The notes: generated by a model not told the origin, from the letters alone. A stretch of DNA of 64,000 nt from Stenotrophomonas indicatrix (GCF_002750975.1 NZ_PEJS01000001.1:2542001-2606000); one strand, 5' to 3'; counted from the first letter of the stretch, positions 15,839-24,378 are shown. Numbers and translations: made by a program.

Positions 15839-16693
15839 TTACCCGCGTGCGAACAGCTCCACGTAGTCCTTGGCCACGTGTGGCAACAACACCGAGGCCG
15901 GCACATCGGCGGTCTGGGTGCCGTCCGAGTATGGACCCACCTGGTAGGGCGGGAACACGAAGCGCAGCGCGGTGATCTGTCCCTTGTCGTCGGTCAGCGG
16001 CTGGAACTGGCTGAAGTTGTCGGCCTGCGGACCGGTGCCGTCGGCGATCATCCGCGAGGCATTGCGCAGCGATTCCTGCAGCTGCGACGGGTCCATGTCC
16101 TCGCCGCTGAGGCGGGTGGCCACACGCTCGCGCAGCTGGTCGGCGACGAAATCGCTGATCGCTTTCCATCCCTTGGCATCGGCCACCAGCTTGTCGGCGC
16201 TCAGCATCTGCTGCTGCGCCGGCAGCCACACGAAACGAGCAACCAGCGGTTCGCCATGGGCGCCGCCGGTGTAGCGGCTGCCGTCGGCACTGACCACCAC
16301 CAGCTGCGGCGTCTCCAGCAGCTTCTCGAAGCTCAGCGACAGCTCATAGGGCATGGTCGGCTTGTCGTTGCCCAGCCCGTCCAGCGCCTGCTGCAGATCG
16401 CTGCGGGCGGAGGTGGCATAGGCCTGCAGCGCGCGTGCCAAGCCCGGATAACGATCGATGCCCGCCGGGTAGCTGATGCCGACCACTTCACGTTCGTTGT
16501 TCTCGATCACATCGCGCAGATCCAACGGCGCTTCCGCCGCGGGTGCCTCGGCGGTGCCGGTGGCTTCGGCCGCAGGTGCGGCATCGGTGGCCGGAGCCGC
16601 CTCGTTCTCGCGCTGGCAACCGGCCAGCAACAGCACGCCCATAGCGCCGGCCAGCACGCTGGCGTGCAGTGGCCGGTTGTTTCCAATCTTCAT
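15839..16693 (-). CDS. DUF3298/DUF4163-type periplasmic lipoprotein
   Basis: The 284-residue precursor has a lipobox LLAGC (Cys26), then an Ala/Glu/Pro-rich linker to about residue 58. A two-part domain follows: an N-terminal part with YPELARALQAYA-like features (IDRYPGLARALQAY) and YTGGAHGEPLV, and a C-terminal DUF3298 part ending in FVFPPYQVGPYSDGTQ. The pattern resembles RsiV and PdaC C-terminal regions, which in some proteins bind lysozyme or deacetylate peptidoglycan. No polysaccharide deacetylase domain is present. It is an envelope lipoprotein of unknown role, likely co-transcribed with cfa. Confidence 0.8.
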   Translation of the reverse strand: MKIGNNRPLHASVLAGAMGVLLLAGCQRENEAAPATDAAPAAEATGTAEAPAAEAPLDLRDVIENNEREVVGISYPAGIDRYPGLARALQAYATSARSDLQQALDGLGNDKPTMPYELSLSFEKLLETPQLVVVSADGSRYTGGAHGEPLVARFVWLPAQQQMLSADKLVADAKGWKAISDFVADQLRERVATRLSGEDMDPSQLQESLRNASRMIADGTGPQADNFSQFQPLTDDKGQITALRFVFPPYQVGPYSDGTQTADVPASVLLPHVAKDYVELFARG

Positions 16694-16756
16694 CGGGATC
16701 CCCTGTTCATGTTCATGCATCATCGCCTGCCCTGGCTGAAGGGTGGCCCGCTGGAT

Positions 16757-17059
16757 TCAGCCCACAAGCAGATCGTGGTACTCCTCGTGCCGCTGCAGGA
16801 AGGCCTCGGCATAGGCACATGCCGGCACCACCTTGTACTTCTGCTCACGGGCGAAACGCAGTGCGACCCGGGTCAGCTCACCGGCAATGCCGCGGCCGGC
16901 GATCGGCTCGGGCACTTCGGTATGGGTGATGACCATCCGCCTGCGCTTGATCTGGTACTCCAACAGTGCCACCTGCCCACGCACACGGGCGGTGAAACGG
17001 TGGTTGACCTGATCGTGTTCGACCTCGTAAGCCAGACCGGGGGGCGTGACCGAAGCCAT
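16757..17059 (-). CDS. Small GNAT-fold N-acetyltransferase (YjdJ-like)
   Basis: The 100-residue protein contains the GNAT acetyl-CoA region TEVPEPIAGRGIAGELTRVALRFAREQ and the end motif VPACAYAEAFLQRHEEYHDLL, as in the short GCN5-related proteins of the YjdJ/GTLF3B type. The substrate is not known. The ATG at 17059 follows GGAG by eight bases; an upstream ATG would add 13 unsupported residues. Its stop lies 63 nt from the DUF3298 lipoprotein gene on the same strand. Confidence 0.85.
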   Translation of the reverse strand: MASVTPPGLAYEVEHDQVNHRFTARVRGQVALLEYQIKRRRMVITHTEVPEPIAGRGIAGELTRVALRFAREQKYKVVPACAYAEAFLQRHEEYHDLLVG

Positions 17060-17216
17060 GGGACTGTCTCCTGCGGCGACTGCGTGGATGGTGCGCACGC
17101 GGGCGCCATGATCGCGTGAAGTCTGAACAGGGACAAGTCTGCGCCCGTTGCGTCAGTTGTTGCCCTCAAGCTTCAGGCCAACCGGCCGCTAACCCCTCTG
17201 CAGGGGTGCGCCAGCC

Positions 17217-17232
17217 TGGCATGCCCCTTGCG
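17217..17232 (+). promoter_or_regulatory. Sigma-54 (RpoN) promoter
   Basis: TGGCATGCCCCTTGCG matches the RpoN consensus TGGCACG-N4-TTGCW with the invariant GG and GC correctly spaced; only two of the twelve defined positions differ. Transcription would begin about 12 nt beyond, ahead of the small gene at 17268. Confidence 0.7.
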
Positions 17233-17267
17233 ACAGTTGACCAAGCGATCTGCCGTGGAGGCCCGTG

Positions 17268-17429
17268 ATGCACCCCAGCGATTCCCAATCCGATACCGAT
17301 CACGCCCTGCTGGAGGGCCTGCTGCAACTGGCCGTGGAGGGACAGACCGAAGACCAGGCGTTCCAGAGCATCGGCGAGGAAGTGTTCTCCCGCCTGCTCG
17401 ATACCTACGGTCAGCAGACCCGGGCCTGA
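17268..17429 (+). CDS. 53-residue acidic protein behind a sigma-54 promoter
   Basis: The frame encodes a 53-residue, mostly helical acidic polypeptide (LLEGLLQLAVEGQTEDQAF is the central stretch). It is preceded by GGAGG seven bases before the ATG and by a strong sigma-54 promoter match 36 nt upstream. It stands alone between the divergent acetyltransferase gene and the convergent rhomboid gene. I recognise no family, membrane segment, metal motif or DNA-binding motif. Good ribosome and promoter sites argue for a real gene. Confidence 0.65.
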   Translation: MHPSDSQSDTDHALLEGLLQLAVEGQTEDQAFQSIGEEVFSRLLDTYGQQTRA

Positions 17430-17452
17430 CCCGGAGCGGGGCCGCGGCCCCG

Positions 17453-17479
17453 GGGGTCGGATCCAGTGGATCCGACCCC
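17453..17479. terminator. Perfect palindrome, probable shared terminator
   Basis: GGGGTCGGATCC and GGATCCGACCCC form a perfect 12-bp stem with an AGT loop between the convergent 53-residue gene and the rhomboid gene. There is no T-tract, so it may instead be a dispersed repeat; it shares its arm with the palindromes at 8834-8900. Confidence 0.6.
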
Positions 17480-17487
17480 GGCCACCC

Positions 17488-18114
17488 TCAGCCGCCGCCG
17501 AGGCGGAAGGTCGGGTTGGACAGTTCGCGCAGGAAGTGACTGAAGATGCTCGGCTGCATGGCCAGCATGAAGATCACGCCGAACGCCGCACCGGCCAGGT
17601 GCGCGCTGTGGTTGATGCGATCGCCACCGCGCTTGTCCATCCAGATGCTGTAGCCGACGTAGAACGCGGCATAGACGATCGCCGGCGCCGGGATGAAGAA
17701 CACCAGGATGATCGACCACGGCTTGATCAGGATGAAGGCGAACAGCACCGCCGACACCGCCCCGGACGCACCGAGGCTGAGGTAGTTCGGGTTCTTCTGG
17801 TTCTTCAGGTAGCTGGGCAGGATCGAGACCAGCAACGCACCGACGTAGAACGCCGGATAGACCAGGTAGCTGCCGGTCAGCTGCACCATCACGCTCTCGA
17901 TGAACCCCCCGAAGAAGAACAGGGTGATCATGTTGAAGATCAGGTGCGACCAGTCGGCATGGATGAAGCCGTAGGTGATCAGGCGGTCGTACTGGCGGTG
18001 GCGATCCACCGCCGGCGGCCACAGGATCAGGCGGTCGGCCAGCTTGCGGTTGTTGAACGCCATCCACGACAGGATGGCGGTGATGGCGATCAACAGCAGA
18101 TTGACGGGGGTCAT
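17488..18114 (-). CDS. Rhomboid family intramembrane serine protease
   Basis: The 208-residue membrane protein has six predicted helices. It holds the oxyanion-side motif HLIFN (57-61), catalytic Ser117 in GASGAVSA and catalytic His172 in NHSAHLAGAAFG, so it should be active. Rhomboids cleave single-pass membrane proteins within the bilayer; the substrate here is unknown. The ATG at 18114 begins the first membrane helix. Only 7 nt separate it from the end of the peptide transporter gene upstream, so both are probably one operon. Confidence 0.95.
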   Translation of the reverse strand: MTPVNLLLIAITAILSWMAFNNRKLADRLILWPPAVDRHRQYDRLITYGFIHADWSHLIFNMITLFFFGGFIESVMVQLTGSYLVYPAFYVGALLVSILPSYLKNQKNPNYLSLGASGAVSAVLFAFILIKPWSIILVFFIPAPAIVYAAFYVGYSIWMDKRGGDRINHSAHLAGAAFGVIFMLAMQPSIFSHFLRELSNPTFRLGGG

Positions 18115-18121
18115 GTCAGGC

Positions 18122-19687
18122 TCAGGCGGTGCGGTAGTTGTCGACCATACGATAGCGTCGTGCATACCAACCAAAGGCCAACGCCGCGATGAAGGCGAAG
18201 CCGGCGAAGAAGAACATCAGGAATGCCGCCTCGCTCAACCCGGTCCCCGCGATCTGGTGGGTCACCGTCTCGTTGCGTACGGCCGCATTGGACAGCAGCA
18301 CCCACAGGTTGCCGATGGTGGTGGTCAGGTTCCAGAAGCTCATCACCACGCCCTTCATCGCCTGCGGGGCCTGGCTGTAGGCGAACTCCAGGCCGGTGGC
18401 CGAGACCAGCACCTCACCGAAGGTCAGCAGCGCATAAGGCAGCATCTGCCAGAAGATCGACATCGCATTGCCGCCATCCATCACCACCTGGATGCCACCC
18501 ACCACGATCCAGGCCAGGCCGCTGAAAGCGATGCCGGCGGTCATCCGGCGCAGCGCGGTGGGCTCGAAACCGAAGCGGCGCAGGGCCGGGTACAGCACCA
18601 GGTTGTTGAACGGAATCAGGATCATCACCAGCAACGGGTTCAGCGCCTGCATCTGCGAGGCGGTGAACCAGCTCGGCATCTGCATCTGCTGGCCCTGCAG
18701 CACCCAGGTCGAGGCTTTCTGGTCGAACAGCGAGAAGAACGGCGTGGTCAGGGCGAAGATCACCAGCACGCGCAGCACCGAGCGCACGCCTTCCACGGCT
18801 TCGGCCGGATGCTGGCCGCGCGCGCGGTCCAGCTGCAGCCAGGTGCCACCACCGATGCCTGCCAGGATCGAGACCAGCGCCAGGCACAGGCAGATCACGA
18901 TGCCGAGCGAGCCGACCAGGCCGAACGAGGCCACCGCCAGCACCAGGCCGAGCACGGCGATCACCAGGCCCGGACGGCCCTGGTCGGCCACCCGCGTGGT
19001 CAGCGCGGTGCGCACCACATTGGCGAACGAATGCGGGTCCTTCGGCGGCAACGGCACCAGCACGTAGCGCTTGCGGCCCAGCCAGAACACGAAGGTGGCG
19101 ATGAACATCAGGATGCCCGGAATACCGAACGCCCACTGCGGGCCCCAGTTCTTCAGCACCAGCGGGATCAGCAGCGAGGCGAACAACGAGCCGAAATTGA
19201 TGATCCAGTAGAAGGCGTCGAAGACGATCTTGGCCAGGTGCTTGTTGCTCTGGTCGAACTGGTCGCCCATGAACGAGGCCACCAGCGGCTTGATGCCACC
19301 GGCGCCCAGCGCGATCAGGCCCAGGCCGAGGAAGAAGCCGCCACGGCTGCCCTCGAACAGCGCAAGGCACAGATGGCCCATGCAGTAGACCAGGCTGAAC
19401 CACAGGATGGTGTGGTACTTGCCGAAGAACTTGTCGGCCAGCCAGCCACCGAGCAGCGGGAAGAAATACACGCCGATCATGAAGCTGTGCATGATGTCCT
19501 TGGCTTCACCGGCACGGCCTTCGGCCGTGATTTCCTGCAGCAGCAGGGAGGTGATCAGGAACTGCACCAGGATGTTGCGCATCCCGTAGAAACTGAACCG
19601 CTCGCAGGCCTCATTGCCGATGATGTACGGGATCTGGCGCGGCATCTTTCCCTGGCCGGCGATGGGGGCGACTGCGTCGTGGCTCAT
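18122..19687 (-). CDS. POT/PTR family proton-coupled oligopeptide transporter
   Basis: The 521-residue MFS protein has about 14 membrane helices. It contains the peptide-transporter motif ExxERFxYYG as NEACERFSFYGMRN (about 25-35) and the second PTR2 block GIKPLVASFMGDQFDQ (about 145). It imports di- and tripeptides with protons. The start ATG at 19687 (MSHDAVAP) is favoured over 19699, although neither has a standard ribosome site. The rhomboid protease gene follows after 7 nt. Whether it is closest to DtpA or DtpD cannot be judged here. Confidence 0.92.
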   Translation of the reverse strand: MSHDAVAPIAGQGKMPRQIPYIIGNEACERFSFYGMRNILVQFLITSLLLQEITAEGRAGEAKDIMHSFMIGVYFFPLLGGWLADKFFGKYHTILWFSLVYCMGHLCLALFEGSRGGFFLGLGLIALGAGGIKPLVASFMGDQFDQSNKHLAKIVFDAFYWIINFGSLFASLLIPLVLKNWGPQWAFGIPGILMFIATFVFWLGRKRYVLVPLPPKDPHSFANVVRTALTTRVADQGRPGLVIAVLGLVLAVASFGLVGSLGIVICLCLALVSILAGIGGGTWLQLDRARGQHPAEAVEGVRSVLRVLVIFALTTPFFSLFDQKASTWVLQGQQMQMPSWFTASQMQALNPLLVMILIPFNNLVLYPALRRFGFEPTALRRMTAGIAFSGLAWIVVGGIQVVMDGGNAMSIFWQMLPYALLTFGEVLVSATGLEFAYSQAPQAMKGVVMSFWNLTTTIGNLWVLLSNAAVRNETVTHQIAGTGLSEAAFLMFFFAGFAFIAALAFGWYARRYRMVDNYRTA

Positions 19688-19849
19688 CCTGTAAGGCATT
19701 CCTGCAAAACGAAAGGCGCAAGAGTACCGGAACCTGTGCGTGCGAAGCACGCTGCAGGGCTGCATGACAGGCGCGCCAAAGCATGGCAGGCATGGGCGGC
19801 CCTGCCGGAAGTCACGGAACCTGCACGGCAAAAGCGTAAACTTATCGTT

Positions 19850-20686
19850 ATGCGCCCCCTCCCCTTTGCCCGCATCCTGTCCAGCTGCCTTGCCCTCATG
19901 CTGGCCGTGCCTGCATTGGCGCGACCGCAGGCGCCGCCGGCCGCCGGCGTTGCCACGGAGGTGCGGCAATTGACCGTCGCCGCGCTGGAACTGCCCAGCC
20001 GTGATGAAGGGCAATGGAAGCAGCGCCGCGAACAGGTGCTGCAGCTGCTGACCGATCTGCAGCCGGATGTGATCTCGGTGCAGCAGGTCCTGCAGCAGCA
20101 AGGGCGCAACCCGGCCTGCTGGTTGGCCAGCCGGCTGCGATACAGCTGCGATTTCGTCACCGCAGACCCGCCGAGCCAGCCGGTCCGGCATGGCAACGCG
20201 ATGCTCAGCCGGCTGCCGGTCAGCGAGGACGGCGTCACCCTGCTGCATCCGCCGGGCACCTTCAGTGCCGCCGGCATGATGCGCCTGCGGCTGGGCGACA
20301 ACGACGTCAACGTCTACGTCGCGCGCCTGCGGCCGGAGCCGGATGAGGCCACGGCCCGACAGCATCAGACCAGCGACCTGATGACCTGGATCGGCGCCAC
20401 GGCCGAGGGCATGCCAAGCCTGATCGCCGGGGATTTTTCCGCAAGCACCGTCGAGCTGGTGCGCAGCACCCCCGGCTTCCAGCCGGCCCGGCGCAATCCC
20501 GGCGCACCGGCGGCCAGCGGCGGCGGCGCCAGTGGCCATGGGCTGGATGTGCTGTTCCAGGTCAAGCATTTCGGCGGCATCCGCCAGCAGGCGATCATGC
20601 TGCCCGCCGATGGCGACCTGCCCGGCCTGCGCCTGGGCGTGATGGCGACGCTGCGGCTGCAGGACGTGGCTGCCACCACCGAATGA
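19850..20686 (+). CDS. Exported EEP-fold protein with lost catalytic residues (pseudoenzyme)
   Basis: The 278-residue precursor has a signal peptide (cleaved near ALARPQ) and aligns along its length with the exported EEP phosphodiesterase at 32015-32899. Shared blocks include LQPDVISVQQV, GNAMLSRLP, NVYVARLR and GDFSA. At each catalytic position it differs: the Asn of TFN is Glu (AALELP), Glu of LQEV is Gln, His of THLN is Arg, Asn of GDFNA is Ser, and SDH is absent. It is therefore unlikely to hydrolyse phosphodiesters, but the intact frame and signal peptide suggest it is kept for another role. Convergent with sodA. Confidence 0.8.
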   Translation: MRPLPFARILSSCLALMLAVPALARPQAPPAAGVATEVRQLTVAALELPSRDEGQWKQRREQVLQLLTDLQPDVISVQQVLQQQGRNPACWLASRLRYSCDFVTADPPSQPVRHGNAMLSRLPVSEDGVTLLHPPGTFSAAGMMRLRLGDNDVNVYVARLRPEPDEATARQHQTSDLMTWIGATAEGMPSLIAGDFSASTVELVRSTPGFQPARRNPGAPAASGGGASGHGLDVLFQVKHFGGIRQQAIMLPADGDLPGLRLGVMATLRLQDVAATTE

Positions 20687-20696
20687 GAACGATGAG

Positions 20697-20721
20697 GTTG
20701 CCGGCCAGCGGCCGGCATTAC
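20697..20721. repeat. REP-like palindrome (GCCGGC variant)
   Basis: A palindrome reads GTTGCCGGCCAGCGGCCGGC and ends in ATTAC, a degenerate GTAG-type unit directly before the terminator at 20730. Confidence 0.6.
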
Positions 20722-20729
20722 CGATGCGC

Positions 20730-20763
20730 AAAAAAAAAGGCCGGGGTCTCCCCCGGCCTTCTG
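20730..20763. terminator. Bidirectional intrinsic terminator
   Basis: A 10-bp stem AAGGCCGGGG/CCCCGGCCTT with a TCTC loop is preceded by a run of A and followed by CTG. The A-run gives an excellent U-tract for the minus-strand sodA transcript. Confidence 0.88.
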
Positions 20764-20770
20764 TTGAAGC

Positions 20771-20793
20771 CGCCGGGCATGGCCCGGCGCTAC
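20771..20793 (-). repeat. SMAG repeat
   Basis: A 23-nt unit, CGCCGGGC...GGCGCTAC, reads GTAGCGCC on the minus strand. It lies between the terminator and the end of sodA. Confidence 0.85.
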
Positions 20794-20798
20794 CGTTC

Positions 20799-21410
20799 TC
20801 AGGCGATCGCTTCCTGGTAACGGCGCTCGACTTCGTTCCAGTCGATGACGTTGAAGAACGCGCCGATGTATTCCGGACGACGGTTCTGGTACTTCAGGTA
20901 GTACGCGTGTTCCCACACGTCCAGGCCGAGGATGGGGGTGTTGCCTTCCATCAGCGGGCTGTCCTGGTTGCCGGTGCTCTCGACCACGACCTTCTTGTCC
21001 GGGGTCACGCTCAGCCATGCCCAGCCGCTGCCGAAACGGGTCAGCGCAGCCTTGGTGAAGGCGTCCTTGAACTTGTCGAAGCCGCCCAGGTCCTTGTCGA
21101 TGGCCTTGGCCACGTCGCCCACCGGGTTGCCGCCAGCATTCGGAGCCATCACGGTCCAGAACAGCGAGTGGTTGGCATGGCCGCCACCGTTGTTGCGCAC
21201 CGGACCCTGCAGGTTCTCCGGCAGCGACTTCAGCTTCTTCACCAGTTCTTCGACCGGCAGGTCGGCGTACTCGGTGCCTTCCAGCGCCGCGTTGACGTTG
21301 TTGATGTAGGTCTGGTGATGCTTGGTGTGATGGATTTCCATCGTCGCCGCATCGATATGCGGTTCCAGCGCGTCGTAGGCGTAGGACAGCTTGGGCAGGG
21401 TGTAGGCCAT
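20799..21410 (-). CDS. sodA: Superoxide dismutase, manganese type
   Basis: The 203-residue enzyme has all four metal ligands: His27 (EIHHTKHH), His81 (HANHSLFW), Asp164 and His168 (LDVWEHAYY). The Gln that tunes the metal is in the C-terminal position (GNQDSPL, Gln149), as in Mn-type SodA; in Fe-type SodB it comes from the N-terminal half. No signal peptide, so it is cytoplasmic. It converts superoxide to peroxide and oxygen. It is monocistronic, ending at a strong terminator and preceded by a 220-nt gap. Confidence 0.95.
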   Translation of the reverse strand: MAYTLPKLSYAYDALEPHIDAATMEIHHTKHHQTYINNVNAALEGTEYADLPVEELVKKLKSLPENLQGPVRNNGGGHANHSLFWTVMAPNAGGNPVGDVAKAIDKDLGGFDKFKDAFTKAALTRFGSGWAWLSVTPDKKVVVESTGNQDSPLMEGNTPILGLDVWEHAYYLKYQNRRPEYIGAFFNVIDWNEVERRYQEAIA

Positions 21411-21630
21411 GATGCATCTCCTGATTGCGAGGGCACCCGACGGTGTCGGGCGTTGCGCGGTGAATGATGGGGACAGACCGCCAGATTACCAAGGGGGATG
21501 TAAAGGAAATTGCGTCCTGCGGGTGAGCATGCCGGCAATTGTTACGCAGCGGTGACGCGGCGCGCGCCCTCATGCAGGGTGCAGCGCGCAGGCGCTACAG
21601 TGGGCGCACCACCCTCGCCTGCTCCTGCCC

Positions 21631-22083
21631 ATGCGCAACCCCCGGCTGTTGATCACTGCCATCGTCCTGCTGCTGCTCGGCCTGGTCGTCAATCATTTCC
21701 TGCAACGGCCGCCGCCGCCGCAGTTCGCGCCCGACCTGCAGGGCACTCCGGCGGCCAACGCACCGGCGCTGCGCAGCAACAGCGACAGCGGCCTGCCCGG
21801 CTTCCTTCCGGCCGAGGCCCGCCAGACCATCGCGCTGATCCAGCGCGGCGGCCCGTTCCCGCATCGGCAGGACGGCAGCACCTTCGGCAACCGCGAACAA
21901 CAGCTGCCACAGCGCCCGCGTGGCTACTACCGCGAGTACACCGTCGACACGCCCGGTGCCGGCAACCGCGGCGCGCGGCGCATCGTCACCGGTGGCAACC
22001 CGCCCGATGCCTGGTACTACACCGATGATCACTACGAATCGTTCCGCAGCTTCACCGTACCGCCCTCCGGAGAACGCCCATGA
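21631..22083 (+). CDS. Barnase-family guanyl-specific ribonuclease, exported or anchored
   Basis: The 150-residue protein has a hydrophobic N-terminal segment (LLITAIVLLLLGLVV), a Pro-rich linker, then a microbial RNase domain from about 55. The domain has the usual blocks LPAEARQTI, GGPFPHRQDG, GNRE and GYYREYTVDTPG. Catalytic candidates are Glu102, Arg116/117 and His134 (TDDHYESF), matching Glu73, Arg87 and His102 of barnase. It would cleave RNA after G outside the cytoplasm. The next gene overlaps by 4 nt and encodes a barstar-like inhibitor. Confidence 0.93.
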   Translation: MRNPRLLITAIVLLLLGLVVNHFLQRPPPPQFAPDLQGTPAANAPALRSNSDSGLPGFLPAEARQTIALIQRGGPFPHRQDGSTFGNREQQLPQRPRGYYREYTVDTPGAGNRGARRIVTGGNPPDAWYYTDDHYESFRSFTVPPSGERP

Positions 22084-22493
22084 GCCACGATGATTTCGGC
22101 CTCGGCCTGCATGACATCAACAATGCCGGCGTCTACGCGATCGACAGCTCCGATATCAGCGCGCTGTCGGCAGCGATGCGCGATGCCGACCTGAAGGTGA
22201 TCCGGATCGACCTGGAGGGCGTGGGCGACAAGCGCACCCTGCTGGCGCGGCTGGCTGCCCAGCTTGATTTCCCTGCCGGCTTCGGCGGCAACTGGGATGC
22301 CCTGTCTGACAACCTGCGCGACCTGCAATGGCTGCCGGCCCATGGCTATGCGCTGTTCCTGGCCGACGTCGATGCCCTGCGCGCCGGTGCAGGCAAGGAG
22401 TTCGACACGCTGCTGGACATCCTGGACGAAGCCAGCCGTGACTGGGTAGGTCGCGACGTCCCGTTCTGGGTGTTCCTGTCACAGAGCGAATGA
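22080..22493 (+). CDS. Barstar family ribonuclease inhibitor
   Basis: The 137-residue cytoplasmic protein has the barstar core: DLEGVGDKRTLLARLAAQLDFP, then the hallmark FGGNWDALSDNLRDL, and the later YALFLADVDAL and WVFLSQ strands. Asp residues in NWDALSDNL correspond to the acidic face that plugs the RNase active site. The ATGA overlap with the RNase gene gives coupled translation, which protects the cell while the RNase is exported. A specific complex is inferred from adjacency and homology. Confidence 0.93.
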   Translation: MSHDDFGLGLHDINNAGVYAIDSSDISALSAAMRDADLKVIRIDLEGVGDKRTLLARLAAQLDFPAGFGGNWDALSDNLRDLQWLPAHGYALFLADVDALRAGAGKEFDTLLDILDEASRDWVGRDVPFWVFLSQSE

Positions 22494-22539
22494 CCTGGTA
22501 GAGGCCGGCCGGTCGGCATGCACGTGAAGCCCATGGATC

Positions 22540-22605
22540 ATCCACGCATGGCGTGGATCTACCCGGCGCAGCTGGATGCACGGTAGATCCACGCCATGCG
22601 TGGAT
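22540..22605. repeat. Inverted pair of SMAG repeats
   Basis: Two ATCCACGC-core units at 22540-22562 and 22583-22605 lie tail to tail with a 20-nt spacer between the convergent barstar gene and the repetitive membrane protein gene; same arrangement and spacing as at 14627-14692. Confidence 0.87.
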
Positions 22606-22613
22606 GCGGCACC

Positions 22614-24368
22614 CTACCGGCTGCCGTTATCTTCCTGCAGCTCTTTCTTGAACGGGATATCCGGCGGCGGGCGCGCCACTGCCGGCTGGTCCTGCATGTT
22701 CGGATCGGTGAGGCCACAGCCGCCACCGGCCTGCAGGATCGAGATCACGCAGGAAATCTTCGTGCTGGTACCGGGCAACGGAATCTCCATTGCCTTGACA
22801 CCCTTGCGCACCCATTCGGCGAGCAGCGATTCCTGCGGCACCCAATACTTGTCGAACGAGGTAGGCGTGTAGTCGTACGGCGGCCGCTTCAACCATTTGC
22901 CGGACTCGGCGATGCGCTCCTTGCTCCAGCCGTCGTTGGCCCCACCGGGTGCGCCACGCTCGGCCTTGCCGGCCCCGTCCTGGCCGGCCACGCGTACGCT
23001 GCCGTCAGCGTTGAACAGACCATCGCCCTTGCCCGCACTGGTTTGCGCGGCGCCTTGGTTGGCACCGTCGCGATTGCGGCTGGAGGCGCCCCAGTCGTCA
23101 CCGCGGGCGGGCGTTGCCCAGTTGCCCGGGGCCGGTGCCGGACGGGCGCCCGCCTGTGCGGCGGCGGTACTGGTCGTCGCAGGGCGCGCCACGCTGGCGC
23201 TGTTCTGGGCCGAACTGCCGGCGGGTGCCGGCGTCGGCGTGGTCGCGTTGCCTGCCGCAGTCGACGCGGCAGGTTGCGGAGCGGCAGCAACCTCCCGTTC
23301 GCGCACCTGCACCTCGCGCCCGGCAGGCGCACGCACCGTGGGCTCGCGCCCTGCGACGGTGGCCATGCGCACCTGCGGATCGGTCATCGCCTGCACTTCG
23401 CGCTCGCGCACCTGCACGTCGCGCTGCGGCACGCGTACCTGGATGTCGGTGGTGCGCATCGGCTGCGGCGCCACCGGCGCTTCAACCGTGCTGATTTCGC
23501 GCTCCTGCACCTGTACATCGCGCACGCGGGGAGCCTGCACTGCCACCTCGGGCGTGCGTACCGGCGTTGCTATCGGCGCAGCCTGTACCGGCTGCACGCT
23601 GCGCTCGCGCACGGTCGGAATGGTGTCGCGAGGCACGATGCTGACCTCGGTGCGCGGCAGTGCGACCGGCGGCACCACGAATTCGGCGGTCGCCTCTGCA
23701 ACTTCGGTGGCCTGTACCGGTGAGGGCGGCGGTGCGGCCACCGGCGCCGGCTCCACCTCGGGCGGCGGCGGCACGCTGGCGGTCGGTGCCGTGGCAGCGG
23801 CAGTGGAAGACGGCGTAGGTGCAGACGGTTGCGGCCGGGGCGCTGTCGCCGCTCCGGCATCCTGGCCTGCGGCTACAGCACCGGCCTCCGCAGCGGCAGC
23901 CGCCTCGGCACCGGGCTGGTCGCCGCCGCCTTCCTGTGCAGCACGGCCGACGAATTCAATCTGCACGCGCTCACCCTCGCTGCCCTGCTCGTCCGGCGAA
24001 GACGTGCGGATCACCGCCACCCAGAGCAGCAGCAGGAAGAACAACAGATGCAGCAACGCGCTGAGCAGTGCCGAGGTCCAGCGCATCCAGCGCTGGTCAC
24101 GCGGCGCCGGATCCCAGTCCTGCCAGAACAGGCGGCGCAGGGACGCCCATGGCCCCAGCCCCGGCAAGCGCCCCGGAGGCCCGGGCAGCGGCCGCGGCAG
24201 CAGCACTGCGATCACCTCGCGCGCGTGGAACGGACGCGGCAGCGGCGTCAGCGTCCGCAGCCAGATCGCCCAGCCGTACGGCAGGCCGGTGCTCTTCTCG
24301 AGGATGGGCGGTCGCTGCTGGCGCGCCAGCAGCAGGTCGATGAGTTGCTCGGCTCTGGGCAGAGGCAC
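22614..24368 (-). CDS. Single-pass transmembrane protein with Pro/Ala/Val-rich repetitive region
   Basis: The protein (584 residues from the GTG at 24368) has a cytoplasmic part with a leucine-rich start (AEQLIDLLLARQQ), one membrane helix at about 115-140 (SALLSALLHLLFFLLLLWVAV), then a long periplasmic Pro/Ala/Val-rich stretch. Acidic-basic repeats occur there: VQVQEREIS, VQVREREVQ and VQVREREVA. The C-terminal 150 residues are non-repetitive and include SGKWLKRPPYDY and two Cys (ISCVISI, GGCGLT). The topology recalls TonB, but no TonB C-terminal domain is evident. The GTG lies 11 nt after the nfuA stop; no ribosome site is seen, so translation may be coupled. Confidence 0.75.
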   Translation of the reverse strand: MPLPRAEQLIDLLLARQQRPPILEKSTGLPYGWAIWLRTLTPLPRPFHAREVIAVLLPRPLPGPPGRLPGLGPWASLRRLFWQDWDPAPRDQRWMRWTSALLSALLHLLFFLLLLWVAVIRTSSPDEQGSEGERVQIEFVGRAAQEGGGDQPGAEAAAAAEAGAVAAGQDAGAATAPRPQPSAPTPSSTAAATAPTASVPPPPEVEPAPVAAPPPSPVQATEVAEATAEFVVPPVALPRTEVSIVPRDTIPTVRERSVQPVQAAPIATPVRTPEVAVQAPRVRDVQVQEREISTVEAPVAPQPMRTTDIQVRVPQRDVQVREREVQAMTDPQVRMATVAGREPTVRAPAGREVQVREREVAAAPQPAASTAAGNATTPTPAPAGSSAQNSASVARPATTSTAAAQAGARPAPAPGNWATPARGDDWGASSRNRDGANQGAAQTSAGKGDGLFNADGSVRVAGQDGAGKAERGAPGGANDGWSKERIAESGKWLKRPPYDYTPTSFDKYWVPQESLLAEWVRKGVKAMEIPLPGTSTKISCVISILQAGGGCGLTDPNMQDQPAVARPPPDIPFKKELQEDNGSR

Positions 24369-24378
24369 GCGTTGGCGA

